Positions 54,373 to 62,788 of a stretch of 64,000 nt of DNA are shown here, piece after piece. The DNA lies in NCBI GenBank assembly GCA_951812805.1, contig CATOSZ010000004.1, positions 1-64,000 on the forward strand. The letters run 5' to 3'. Both the position numbers and the translations under genes were made by a program. Source of the stretch: an uncultured Alphaproteobacteria bacterium. Its GTDB lineage: Bacteria > Pseudomonadota > Alphaproteobacteria > GCA-2731375. The stretch's first letter is position 1, and each line of letters begins with the position of its first letter. The notes beneath the pieces are model-generated. The model was not told the DNA's origin, ran no database searches, and was given only the letters and a program-made list of their open reading frames with translations.

Positions 54373-55416
54373 GTGGCATCGCACGATCCGAGGGCCAATC
54401 CGGCCGACAGCTACCTGCTCTTCGGCATCGCCATGCCGAAGGTGCGGATGATCACCCTGGTGGTCGGCATTGCGCTCGCCATCACGCTTCCCTTCATGGT
54501 CTCGAACTTCGCCGTCTTCCAGATGACCCAGGTGCTGGTCTATGCCATCGCCGTGCTCGGGCTCAATCTGCTGACCGGCTACAATGGGCAGTTCTCACTC
54601 GGTCACAGCGCCTTCTACGCGCTCGGTGCCTATACGACGGCGATCATGATCGACCGGTACGAAATCGAGTACTACTGGACGATCCTACCGGCCGGCATCG
54701 TCTGCTTCATCGGCGGCTTCCTCTTCGGCCTGCCGGCCCTGCGCCTGGAGGGGTTGTATTTGGCGCTCGCCACCTTCGCGCTCGCCGTCGCCACGCCGCA
54801 GCTGCTGCGCTACGAGCATTTCGAGGAGTTCACCGGCGGCGTCCAGGGCATCGACGTGTTCAAGCCCGACAGTCCGATCTCCGGCCTCAATGCTGACCAG
54901 TATCTCTACTTCTTCGTGCTGGTCGTCGGCGCACTGCTGATCCTCGGCGCCTGGAATCTGGTGCGCGGGCGCACGGGCCGGGCGATGATCGCGATCCGCG
55001 ATAATCCCATCGCGGCCAGCACCATGGGCATCAACACCTCGCTCTACAAGTCGATCACCTTCGGTGTTTCCGGCTTCTACACGGGCATCGCCGGTGCGCT
55101 CGGCGCCATCGTCGCCGAGTTCGTGGCACCCGACAGCTTCACCTTCTTCCTCTCCGTCTGGTTCCTGGTCGGCATGGTGGTCGGCGGCCTGGCGTCGATT
55201 CCGGCAGCGATCGCCGGCGGCATCTTCATCCTCTACATGCCGAACGTCTCGGAAGAGGTGATCAGCCTGTTCTTCGGTAACGATCCGAGCGCCAAGGCCC
55301 TGATCTGGGTGGCGTTCGGCTTGTTCCTGATTTTCACCGTCTATGTCGTGCCGAACGGGCTTGCCGGCCTGATCCGGCAAGGCATTGCAAAACTCGCCAG
55401 GCGGCCGGGCGCGTAG
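54373..55416 (+). CDS. livM: Branched-chain-type ABC transporter permease LivM
   Basis: The 347-residue membrane protein has about ten helices. Motifs are LGLNLLTGYNGQFSLGHSAFYALGAYTTA, LRLEGLYLALATFALAVATPQLL, and GRTGRAMIAIRDNPIAASTMGINTSLYKSITF (ATPase docking loop). The GTG start at 54373 lies 4 bp after livH. It completes the LivHM channel; the periplasmic binding protein gene follows after 68 bp. Confidence 0.93.
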   Translation: MASHDPRANPADSYLLFGIAMPKVRMITLVVGIALAITLPFMVSNFAVFQMTQVLVYAIAVLGLNLLTGYNGQFSLGHSAFYALGAYTTAIMIDRYEIEYYWTILPAGIVCFIGGFLFGLPALRLEGLYLALATFALAVATPQLLRYEHFEEFTGGVQGIDVFKPDSPISGLNADQYLYFFVLVVGALLILGAWNLVRGRTGRAMIAIRDNPIAASTMGINTSLYKSITFGVSGFYTGIAGALGAIVAEFVAPDSFTFFLSVWFLVGMVVGGLASIPAAIAGGIFILYMPNVSEEVISLFFGNDPSAKALIWVAFGLFLIFTVYVVPNGLAGLIRQGIAKLARRPGA

Positions 55417-55484
55417 ACAGGCCCGCCCGCCTGGTCGATACTTCGAACCACGTCCCGCAAGTGGACAAACAGGGAGGAGACCCC

Positions 55485-56693
55485 ATGAAACTTCGTCTGA
55501 TGAGCACGGTGGCCGTGGCCGCCATGGCGCTCGGCGCCGGTCCGGCCCTCGCCGCTAACGCGCCGGGTGTTACCGACACCGAAATCAAGATCGGCAACAC
55601 CAATCCCTACAGTGGTCCGGCCTCGTCCTACGGCACGATCGGCAAGTCGATCTCCGCCTGCTGGGACTCGATCAACGCCGGCGGCGGCGTCAACGGCCGT
55701 AAGATCAAGTGGATCTCCTACGACGACGGCTACAGCCCGCCGAAGACCAAGGAGCAGATCCGCAAGCTGATCGAGCGTGACGAGGTGGCCTTCACCTTCC
55801 AGACGCTCGGCACGCCGACCAACTCGGCGGTCCACAAGTACATGAACAAGAAGAAGGTCCCGCACCTCTTCGTCGCCACCGGTGCCACCAAATGGGGTCA
55901 GCCCTCGAAGTTCCCGTGGACCATCGGCTGGCAGCCCAACTACCAGACGGTCGGCGCCATCTTCGGCAACTACATCCTGCAGAACCACCCGAACGCCAAG
56001 GTCGCGATCATCAACCAGAACGATGACTACGGTAAGGACTACGTCATCGGGATGAAGCAGGAGATGGGCGACAAGTTCGACAAGCTCGTCGTCAAGCAGG
56101 AGACCTACGAGGTCACCGACCCGACCATCGACAGCCAGATCGTCGGCCTGGCGAACTCCGGCGCCGACGTCTTCGTCAACATCTCCATTCCGAAGTTCGC
56201 CGCCCAGGCGATCAAGAAGATGGCGGCGATCGGTTGGAAGCCGGTGCATCTGTTGAACGACGTCGCGGCCTCGATCAAGTCGACCTACACGCCGGCCGGC
56301 CTGGAGAATTCCAAGGGCATCATCTCCGTGGACTTCTACAAGGACCCCAACGATCCGGAGTGGAAGGACGATGCCGAGACCAAGGCGTGGCACGCGTTCA
56401 TGGACAAGTACTATCCGGACGGCGACAAGGCCAACAAGTTCAACGCCTATGGCTGGGCCGTTTGCCACACCATGAAGGCGGTGCTGGAGCAGGCCGGCGA
56501 CAACCTGAGCCGTGAGAACATCATGAAGGAAGCCGCCAACCTGAAGCAGGTCCATGTACCGATGCTGCTGCCGGGCATGGCGGTCGACACCAGCCCGACG
56601 GACTTCTATCCGCTCGAGCAGATGCAGATGATGCGCTTCGACGGTTCGCGGAACGTTCGTTTCGGCCCGCTGATCAGCGCCGAGACCGAGTAA
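55485..56693 (+). CDS. Branched-chain-type ABC transporter substrate-binding protein
   Basis: The 402-residue periplasmic protein has a signal peptide (KLRLMSTVAVAAMALGAG, cleavage after ALA about residue 24). The mature part begins NAPGVTDTEIKIGNTNPYSGPAS, as in the LivK/aliphatic-amide-binding class. GGAGGAG 5 nt upstream fixes the ATG at 55485. The ligand cannot be read off; this subgroup often serves aromatic or aliphatic acids rather than leucine. A terminator follows, so it ends the transporter operon. Confidence 0.92.
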   Translation: MKLRLMSTVAVAAMALGAGPALAANAPGVTDTEIKIGNTNPYSGPASSYGTIGKSISACWDSINAGGGVNGRKIKWISYDDGYSPPKTKEQIRKLIERDEVAFTFQTLGTPTNSAVHKYMNKKKVPHLFVATGATKWGQPSKFPWTIGWQPNYQTVGAIFGNYILQNHPNAKVAIINQNDDYGKDYVIGMKQEMGDKFDKLVVKQETYEVTDPTIDSQIVGLANSGADVFVNISIPKFAAQAIKKMAAIGWKPVHLLNDVAASIKSTYTPAGLENSKGIISVDFYKDPNDPEWKDDAETKAWHAFMDKYYPDGDKANKFNAYGWAVCHTMKAVLEQAGDNLSRENIMKEAANLKQVHVPMLLPGMAVDTSPTDFYPLEQMQMMRFDGSRNVRFGPLISAETE

Positions 56694-56718
56694 GCGTTCC
56701 GGGCATTTCGGATCGCGG

Positions 56719-56747
56719 AGGGCCGTCGGGCAACCGGCGGCCCTTTC
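56719..56747 (+). terminator. Rho-independent terminator after the transporter operon
   Basis: An 11-bp stem (AGGGCCGTCGG / CCGGCGGCCCT, one G-U pair) with a GCAA tetraloop is followed by a short T-run. It lies 25 bp after the binding-protein stop. Confidence 0.8.
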
Positions 56748-56771
56748 GCATTCAGGCGGGAGACGAAGCGA

Positions 56772-57959
56772 ATGGAGAAAGACCAGGACCAGGCCGCCCG
56801 GGGTGCCGCCAAGCGGGAAGCGATGCGCACCCTCGGCCCGCGGATCGACGCCGCCATCGAGGAGATCGAGACCCGGCGCGAGCTGCCCCGCGACCTGTTC
56901 GACGCCCTGGTGGCCGAGGATTTCTTCTGCCTCGTCCTGCCCCGCGACTATGGCGGGGCCGAGCTCGCGCCGCCCGACCTTTCGCGCCTGTTGGAGGAAG
57001 CCGGCCGGCACGACGCCAGCGTCGCCTGGTGCCTCGGCCAGAACAACATCTGTGCGCTGATCGGCGCTTACATGGCGCCCGACCTGGCGGCGGAAATCTT
57101 CGACGGCCCCGCCACCACGCTCGCCTGGGGACCGGGGCCGAACACGGCGCGCGCGGTCGACGGCGGCTACCGCCTCTCCGGCCGCTTCGATTTTGCCAGC
57201 GGCAGCCGGCATGCGACCTGGCTGGGCGCCCATGTACCGGTGCTGGCGGACGGCGAGCTGCGCCTGAACGCCGCCGGCAAGCCCGCCGTCTTCACCCTGT
57301 TGTTCCGCCGCGAGGCGGTCCGCGTGCTCGACACCTGGCACACCCTCGGCCTCAAGGGGACGGGCAGCGATTCCTTCGAGGCCGATGACCTCTTCGTGCC
57401 GGAACGCTACGTGGTCCCGCGCGAACGCGGCCAGCCGCGCCGCGTCGCCGGCCGCCTCTATGTCTTTTCGCAGTCCAATCTCTATGCGACCGCCTTCTCC
57501 AGCGTCGCGCTCGGCATCGCCGGCGCCATGTTGGAGGCGTTCATCGCCCAGATGCGCGATACCGTTCCGCGCGGGGCGGCCCGCTCGCGCGGTGACAACA
57601 ATGTCGTGCAGGCCGCCGTCGGCAAGGCGGAGGCGCGGATCGCCTCGGCCCGGGCCCTGCTGCACGCGACGCTGGACGAGCTCTGGGACGTCGCGCATGC
57701 GGCGGACGGGTTCAGCCAGGAGCAAGACGCCCGCCTGCGCCTGGCCACGACCTGGGCGATCCAGCAATCGCGCGAGAGTGCGATGGAGCTTTATATGGCG
57801 GCCGGCGCGCAGGCGATCTTCACGGCGCAGCCCTTCGAGCGGCGGTTCCGCGATATCCACACGCTCTGCCAGCAGATCCAGGGCCACGCCGCACACTTCG
57901 AGACCGTCGGCCAGGTCCTGATGGGCATGGCGCCGGACCGCGCCCTGTTTTCCTTCTGA
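56772..57959 (+). CDS. Acyl-CoA dehydrogenase-fold flavoprotein (group D monooxygenase-like)
   Basis: The 395-residue protein has the acyl-CoA dehydrogenase fold but lacks the catalytic Glu region. Its C-terminal RRFRDIHTLCQQIQGHAAHFETVGQVLMG resembles two-component flavin monooxygenases of the HsaA/DszC/HpaB-C type, as does the N-terminal ELPRDLFDALVAEDFFCLVLPRDYGGAEL. It would hydroxylate a substrate with reduced flavin supplied by a separate reductase, which is not seen nearby. It starts 25 bp after the transporter terminator. Confidence 0.78.
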   Translation: MEKDQDQAARGAAKREAMRTLGPRIDAAIEEIETRRELPRDLFDALVAEDFFCLVLPRDYGGAELAPPDLSRLLEEAGRHDASVAWCLGQNNICALIGAYMAPDLAAEIFDGPATTLAWGPGPNTARAVDGGYRLSGRFDFASGSRHATWLGAHVPVLADGELRLNAAGKPAVFTLLFRREAVRVLDTWHTLGLKGTGSDSFEADDLFVPERYVVPRERGQPRRVAGRLYVFSQSNLYATAFSSVALGIAGAMLEAFIAQMRDTVPRGAARSRGDNNVVQAAVGKAEARIASARALLHATLDELWDVAHAADGFSQEQDARLRLATTWAIQQSRESAMELYMAAGAQAIFTAQPFERRFRDIHTLCQQIQGHAAHFETVGQVLMGMAPDRALFSF

Positions 57960-58154
57960 CACGGCATCGCCGAATATGAATTGACCGTGCCGAACAGCGA
58001 CGCTAAAGGAATGGCGTGATGCGCGCACGGCGATGGCGTCGCCGGTACCGCGAAGGCGGCATCACGGTCATCACCACGATGCACCGAACGTCCCGCACGC
58101 CCGGATGAAATACCGGGCGGCACGCCGTCCGGCTTCGAGCCGAGGAGGCGAGTG

Positions 58155-59375
58155 ATGTTAGATCACGCCCTGCAACCCGACAGCCTGTGCCTCGCAAACG
58201 GCACCAAAGCCCCCCTGCCATTCTCCGATGGCGAATATGATCGCCGCCTTGCGGAGTTGCGCCACAGCATGGCGCTCAGCGACCTGCCGGCCGTGCTGTT
58301 CACATCGATGCAGTGCATCGCCTATTACACCGGCTTTCTCTATTGCGGCTTCGGCCGCCCCTACGGCTGCGTCGTGACAGCGGACCGGGTGACGACGGTC
58401 TCCGCCAATATCGACGGCGGCCAGCCCTGGCGGCGCGGACGGGCCGACAACCTGATCTATACCGACTGGCGACGGGACAACTTCTGGCGCGCCGTCGGCC
58501 GGTTGATCGACCCGGCAGGCGCCCTCGGCATCGAGGGCGACCACCTGACCCTCGCCGGCCGTCAGGCGCTCGAGGCGACGCTCGGCATCCGCACTCTGGT
58601 CGACATCGCGCCCGCGGCCATGGCGCTTCGGTTGCGCAAATCGGCGGAGGAGATCGCCTTGATCCGCGCCGGGGCCGAGATCGCCGACCTCGGCGGCGTG
58701 GCGATCCGCGCAGAGATCCGCGAAGGCGCGAGCGAGCACGCCATCGCCATGGCTGGCCGCGCGGCGATGGAACGGGAAATCGCCCGGCGCTTCCCGCAGA
58801 GCGAGCTTCGCGACAGCTGGGTCTGGCTGCAGTCCGGCCTCAATACCGATGGCGCCCACAATCCCCTGACCACCCGCCGCCTGCGGCCCGGCGACATCCT
58901 CAGCCTCAATGCCTTTCCCATGATTTCCGGCTACTACACGGCGTTGGAACGGACGCTGTTTCTGGGCGAGCCTGACGCGGCGAGCCTGCGGCTCTGGCAG
59001 ACCAATGTCGGGGCGCATGAACTGGGCCTCTCGCTGATCCGTCCAGGCGTCTCCTGTGCCGCGATCTGCGCCGAGTTGAACCGTTTCCTGGCCGCGGCCG
59101 GCCTGCTCGGCCGTCGCGCCTTCGGCTACGGCCACTCGTTCGGCCTGCTCGGCCACTATTACGGCCGCGAGGCGGGGCTGGAGCTGCGCGAGGATATCGA
59201 TACGGTCCTGGAACCGGGTATGGTCGTTTCGATGGAACCGATGCTCAGGGTGCCCGAAGGCGAGCCTGGCGCCGGCGGCTACCGCGAACACGACATTCTC
59301 GTGGTGACCGACGCCGGGGCCGAAAATCTGACGGGCTTTCCCTACGGGCCGGAGGCCAACATCATCGCCGCCTGA
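58155..59375 (+). CDS. Creatinase (creatine amidinohydrolase)
   Basis: The 406-residue M24-fold (pita-bread) enzyme hydrolyses creatine to sarcosine and urea. It aligns throughout with Pseudomonas creatinase: INPUT-like YYTGFLYCGFGRPYGCVVT, NIDGGQPWRRGRADNLIYTDWRRDN, LNTDGAHNPLTTRRLRPGDILSLN with the catalytic His, then FGYGHSFGLLGHYYGREAGLELREDIDTVLEPGMVVSMEPM. Metal-binding residues of true aminopeptidases are absent, as in creatinase. The ATG at 58155 follows GAGGAGG; a GTG one codon earlier is possible. It is alone on the plus strand, convergent with the deiodinase-like gene. Confidence 0.9.
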   Translation: MLDHALQPDSLCLANGTKAPLPFSDGEYDRRLAELRHSMALSDLPAVLFTSMQCIAYYTGFLYCGFGRPYGCVVTADRVTTVSANIDGGQPWRRGRADNLIYTDWRRDNFWRAVGRLIDPAGALGIEGDHLTLAGRQALEATLGIRTLVDIAPAAMALRLRKSAEEIALIRAGAEIADLGGVAIRAEIREGASEHAIAMAGRAAMEREIARRFPQSELRDSWVWLQSGLNTDGAHNPLTTRRLRPGDILSLNAFPMISGYYTALERTLFLGEPDAASLRLWQTNVGAHELGLSLIRPGVSCAAICAELNRFLAAAGLLGRRAFGYGHSFGLLGHYYGREAGLELREDIDTVLEPGMVVSMEPMLRVPEGEPGAGGYREHDILVVTDAGAENLTGFPYGPEANIIAA

Positions 59376-59385
59376 AGTGGGCCGC

Positions 59386-60057
59386 TTATTCCGCCGCGCG
59401 GGCCGGCTGGGCCAGATGCGCTTCGATCGCCGCCGCCCAGGCTTCGGGATCGAAGCCGGGCGAGCCGGCGACGGTCTTGAAGACCACCCGGCCTTCGGCG
59501 TCGATGACATAGAGCCGTTCCGGCAGCGCGTTATAGAGGCCGTCGACCTCGTCCGACATGTTGTCGAGCAGTATGGGCATCTTCATGTCGAGGCCGAGGA
59601 CGCAGACTTCGGCCAGGTCCGCCCGCTCGTCGAGCGTCGTCGGCGCGTCGTGGATCACCGCGTCCTCGAGGTTGTGCGCGACCTGCCAACCGTCGGCGGG
59701 ATGCGCCTCCTGGATGTAGACGCAATAGAAGTCCATCCGGTCCCGGTGGCGCGCCGCGATTTCGTCCAGGCGCACGGCCTGTCTGCGAAACGGCGGTCAG
59801 GTGTAGGAGCCGAAGACCAACCCCACCGGGCGGCCACGGCGGGATGAGAGGCGGAACATCTCCCCCGTCCGCTTGCCTTGGGCCGAGAGGCGTTCGATCT
59901 CGAAATCCGGCGCCGGGTCGCCGATGCCGGGGGCGGCATGTTCCCGCGCCAGCCGCTCGGCCCGCATGGCGGTGTATTGTTCCGGCGTCATCATCATTTT
60001 CGCCCACCGCTCGGGCGGGATGTCGCGCCAGTCCTCAACATAGCTGATCTCGACCAT
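59386..60057 (-). CDS. Deiodinase-like redox protein, predicted selenoprotein with in-frame UGA
   Basis: With UGA (59797-59799) read as selenocysteine, the gene encodes 223 residues, with Sec at residue 87 in LVFGSYTUPPFRRQ. This matches the deiodinase active site (GSxTUPPF). The downstream block DFYCVYIQEAHPADGWQV matches the VYIEEAHxSDGW region of deiodinases. The N-terminal part (GDPAPDFEIERLSAQGK) begins a thioredoxin fold of the peroxiredoxin type, and the rest (LPILLDNMSDEVDGLYNALPERLYVIDAEG-like) completes it. A GGGGAG site supports the ATG at 60057. It lies 17 bp after the TetR gene on the same strand. The bacterial role is unknown, probably peroxide or disulfide reduction. A SECIS-like hairpin follows the UGA. 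Confidence 0.88.
59767..59781 (-). promoter_or_regulatory. SECIS-like hairpin after the UGA of the deiodinase-like gene
   Basis: CAGGC CGUGC GCCUG forms a 5-bp stem with a 5-nt loop containing GU. It starts 15 nt after the UGA, and the loop lies 21-25 nt downstream, similar to the hairpin in the Grx-DinB gene. Confidence 0.55.
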
Positions 60058-60074
60058 CTCGATCTCCCCGTGCT

Positions 60075-60686
60075 CTAGCCGGCAATCCCGTCGAACAGAC
60101 TGCGGCAGCAGGTCTCGGCGATGGCGTCGATGCCGACCGGCCCGCCCTCGCGATACCATTCGATCGCCCAATTAAGCCCGCCCAACAGGAACAGGCGCAG
60201 GACCCGGAGGTCCGCATCGGCGTGGATCTCTCCGGCGGCCCGGGCGTTCTCCAGCAGGTCGCGCCAGTCCTGTTCATAGACCCGGCGCTGTTCGCGGTGG
60301 CGGATCTGGATCTCCTCCGGGATCTGGCCGAAGTTGCGGATGTTCGCCGAGGTATAGTCGCCCTGTGCCAGCAGGGTCGAGAGATGGGAGTGCGCGGCGG
60401 TGAAGATCCGCTCGCGATGTGTGGCGCTCGCCGGCAGTGCGTCGACGGCGTCGCTGACCGACCCGCGCAGCCGCCGGGTGCCGATTTCGAACACCGCTTC
60501 CAGGATCTGCTCCTTGGAGGCGAAGTGATAGTAGATGGAACCGGCGCGCAGGCCGGCGGCCTCGGCGATATCCTGCAGGCGGGTGGCGACATAGCCCTTG
60601 TCGCGAAAGGTCTTGGCCGCGGCATCGAGAATGCGCTGGCGCGAGACTTCGGACTTGCTGGCTTCGGCGCGGGCGACGCTGGACAT
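60075..60686 (-). CDS. TetR-family regulator
   Basis: The 203-residue repressor has an N-terminal helix-turn-helix (RQRILDAAAKTFRDKGYVATRLQDIAEAAGLRAGSIYYHFASKEQILEAVF, about residues 16-65) and a C-terminal ligand domain with a TetR C-terminal (FadR/AcrR-like) pattern. GGGAG before the ATG at 60686 fixes the start. It is divergent from badI and the aliB-like gene, and a palindrome at 60727-60744 lies between them. It is co-directional with the deiodinase-like gene. It probably senses an acyl-CoA. Confidence 0.9.
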   Translation of the reverse strand: MSSVARAEASKSEVSRQRILDAAAKTFRDKGYVATRLQDIAEAAGLRAGSIYYHFASKEQILEAVFEIGTRRLRGSVSDAVDALPASATHRERIFTAAHSHLSTLLAQGDYTSANIRNFGQIPEEIQIRHREQRRVYEQDWRDLLENARAAGEIHADADLRVLRLFLLGGLNWAIEWYREGGPVGIDAIAETCCRSLFDGIAG

Positions 60687-60726
60687 GGAAACTCCCGGGG
60701 AACGACGTAAGGCACGACTCCGTTCC

Positions 60727-60744
60727 CTACCGATCGTTCGATAG
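60727..60744. promoter_or_regulatory. Probable TetR operator between the regulator and badI
   Basis: CTACCGATCGTTCGATAG is palindromic at 14 of 18 positions and lies midway in the divergent intergenic region. The decamer GATCGTTCGA also occurs upstream of the amidohydrolase (46336-46345). Confidence 0.5.
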
Positions 60745-60792
60745 AATACGAATCCGCGACCGCACCCTAACAGAAACGGCGAGATGGTGGCC

Positions 60793-61584
60793 ATGACCTA
60801 CGAAGACATCCTGTATGAGAGCAAGAACGGCGCCGCGACGATCACGATCAACCGGCCGAAGGTCTACAACGCGTTCCGACCCCGCACGGTGGTGGAATTG
60901 CTGGACGCCTTCATGAAGGCCGGCTGGGACCGCGATATCGGCGTCATCGTCCTGACCGGCGCCGGTGAGCGGGCGTTCTGCACCGGCGGTGACCAGTCCG
61001 ATCACGACGGCCAATACGGCGACCAGGACGCGCGCGGTGATGTCGGCATGCCCGTCGCCGAGCTGCACAGCGTCATCCGCGACGTGCCCAAGCCGGTGAT
61101 CGCCAAGGTCCGGGGCTACTCGATCGGCGGCGGCAACGTGCTGGCGACGCTCTGCGACATGACGATCGCCGGCGAAAGCGCGATCTTCGGCCAGGTCGGC
61201 CCGAAGATGGGATCCGTCGATCCCGGCTTCGGCACCGCCTACCTCGCCCGCGTCATCGGCGAGAAGCGGGCCCGCGAGATGTGGTACATGTGCCGGCGTT
61301 ACAGCGCGCGGGAGGCCTATGAGATGGGGCTCTGCAACAAGGTCGTGCCCGACGACGACCTCGACGCCGAGGTCGAGACCTGGTGCGACGAGCTGGCACA
61401 GCGCAGCCCGACGGCGGTCGCCATCGCCAAGCGCTCCTTCAACGCCGACACGGAGAGCATTCGCGGCATCGGCGGCCTCGGCTTCCAGGCCCTGCGGCTC
61501 TATTACGACACGGACGAGTCGAAGGAAGGCGTCCAGGCGCTGGGTGAGAAACGCCCCCCTGACTTCCGGCGGCATATGCCCTAG
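60793..61584 (+). CDS. badI: 2-Ketocyclohexanecarboxyl-CoA hydrolase BadI
   Basis: The 263-residue crotonase-fold enzyme cleaves the ring of 2-ketocyclohexanecarboxyl-CoA to pimelyl-CoA. It matches Rhodopseudomonas BadI throughout: YEDILYESKNGAATITINRP, GAGERAFCTGGDQSDHDGQYG, IRDVPKPVIAKVRGYSIGGGNVLAT, IFGQVGPKMGSVDPGFGTAYLARV, LYYDTDESKEGVQALGEKRPPDF. The length fits. The ATG at 60793 gives the family N-terminus; an ATG at 60784 is possible. It is the first gene of a cluster with an acyl-CoA dehydrogenase 36 bp downstream and a Rieske oxygenase, controlled by the divergent TetR gene. Confidence 0.92.
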   Translation: MTYEDILYESKNGAATITINRPKVYNAFRPRTVVELLDAFMKAGWDRDIGVIVLTGAGERAFCTGGDQSDHDGQYGDQDARGDVGMPVAELHSVIRDVPKPVIAKVRGYSIGGGNVLATLCDMTIAGESAIFGQVGPKMGSVDPGFGTAYLARVIGEKRAREMWYMCRRYSAREAYEMGLCNKVVPDDDLDAEVETWCDELAQRSPTAVAIAKRSFNADTESIRGIGGLGFQALRLYYDTDESKEGVQALGEKRPPDFRRHMP

Positions 61585-61620
61585 GTTCCTGCACATTGGT
61601 CGAGAGGGAGTCTCGAAACG

Positions 61621-62778
61621 ATGGACTTCGCCTTCACGGAAGAACAGGACGCGATCCGCGAGACGGCGCGGCGCTATGCGGCCGACAAGCTGGCGCCCAC
61701 CTACAAGGCGCGCGAACAGGCCGGGAAGATCGGCGAGGGCGTCACGCGGGAGATGGGCGGCCTCGGCCTGATCGGCGTCGACGTGCCGGAGGAGTACGGC
61801 GGCCTCGGCCTCGATACCACGACGACCGGCATCGTCATCGAGGAGATCGGCCGCGCCGATCATTCCGTCGGCTATGTCGTGCTGAACGGTTCGCTGCTCG
61901 GCTCGATGATCGCAACGCACGCCTCGCCCGAGCTGGCGCGCGAGGTCTTGCAGCCGATGTGCCGGGGCGAAAGCCTGATCGCCATCGGCCTGACGGAACC
62001 GCGCGGCGGCTCGGACGCCGCCGGCCTGATCCTGAAGGCCCGCAAGGACGGCAACGTCTGGCGGCTGAACGGGGAAAAGACCTCGATCAGCCTCGCCAAC
62101 CAGGCCCGCGAAATCGTCGTCATGGCGCGCACCGGCGAGGTGGAGGAACGCGCGCGCGGCGTCACCGCCTTCGTCGTGCCGATGGACGCACCGGGGGTGT
62201 CGGTCACCAGCTTCGACGACATCGGCACCCGCGCGGTCGGCCGCAGCTCCGTCTTCTTCGACGACGTCGCGGTCGAGCCCGAACGCATGCTCGGCGCCGA
62301 GGGGGACGGCTTCCGCCAGACGATGAACGGCTTCGACTATTCGCGCGCCATCATCGGCTTGCAATGCATGGCCGCCGCCTTCGCCAGCCTGGAGGAAACC
62401 TGGGCCTACATCACCGAGCGCGAGGCCTTCGGCATGCCGATCGCCAAATTCCAGGGCGTGACGGAGCCCCTGTCGGAGGCGGAGACCCATCTCTCCGCCG
62501 CGCGGCTGCTGTGCTACCAGACGCTGTGGTTGCGCGACCAGGGCCTGGCGCATACCTCGCAGGCGGCGATGTGCAAATGGTGGTGCCCGCAGCTCGCCTT
62601 CAAGGTCATTCACCGCTGTCTTTTGACGCACGGCCATTACGGTTACAGTACCGACCTGCCGCACGAGCAGCGGCTGCGCGACGTCATGGGTCTGCAGATC
62701 GGTGATGGAACGGAACAGATTCAGAAGATGATCATCGCCCGGGAGAAGATCGGCCGGGTGGCGGTCCCCTACGCTTGA
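61621..62778 (+). CDS. Acyl-CoA dehydrogenase with Asp at the catalytic position (AliB-like)
   Basis: The 385-residue FAD enzyme has the normal fold motifs IGLTEPRGGSDAAGL and RLLCYQTLWLRDQG. At the usual catalytic EGT(N)EIQ, however, it reads LQIGDGTEQIQKMI, so Asp replaces Glu. I recall Asp at this site in cyclohexanecarboxyl-CoA dehydrogenases. Next to badI, the product is a good candidate for cyclohexanecarboxyl-CoA (or cyclohexenecarboxyl-CoA) dehydrogenase. Start ATG at 61621 has GAGAGGGAG upstream. A Rieske oxygenase gene follows 10 bp later. Confidence 0.87.
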   Translation: MDFAFTEEQDAIRETARRYAADKLAPTYKAREQAGKIGEGVTREMGGLGLIGVDVPEEYGGLGLDTTTTGIVIEEIGRADHSVGYVVLNGSLLGSMIATHASPELAREVLQPMCRGESLIAIGLTEPRGGSDAAGLILKARKDGNVWRLNGEKTSISLANQAREIVVMARTGEVEERARGVTAFVVPMDAPGVSVTSFDDIGTRAVGRSSVFFDDVAVEPERMLGAEGDGFRQTMNGFDYSRAIIGLQCMAAAFASLEETWAYITEREAFGMPIAKFQGVTEPLSEAETHLSAARLLCYQTLWLRDQGLAHTSQAAMCKWWCPQLAFKVIHRCLLTHGHYGYSTDLPHEQRLRDVMGLQIGDGTEQIQKMIIAREKIGRVAVPYA

Positions 62779-62788
62779 GGACGAGTGG

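Noticed and set aside
55341..58028. An 895-codon minus-strand frame across livM, the binding protein and the flavoprotein gene
   Set aside because: Antisense shadow of strongly supported genes; composition is low-complexity His/Arg/Asp-rich.
59386..59775. The C-terminal half of the deiodinase-like gene as a separate 129-residue protein
   Set aside because: It would start within the thioredoxin fold, right after the UGA; the two halves together match one known family.
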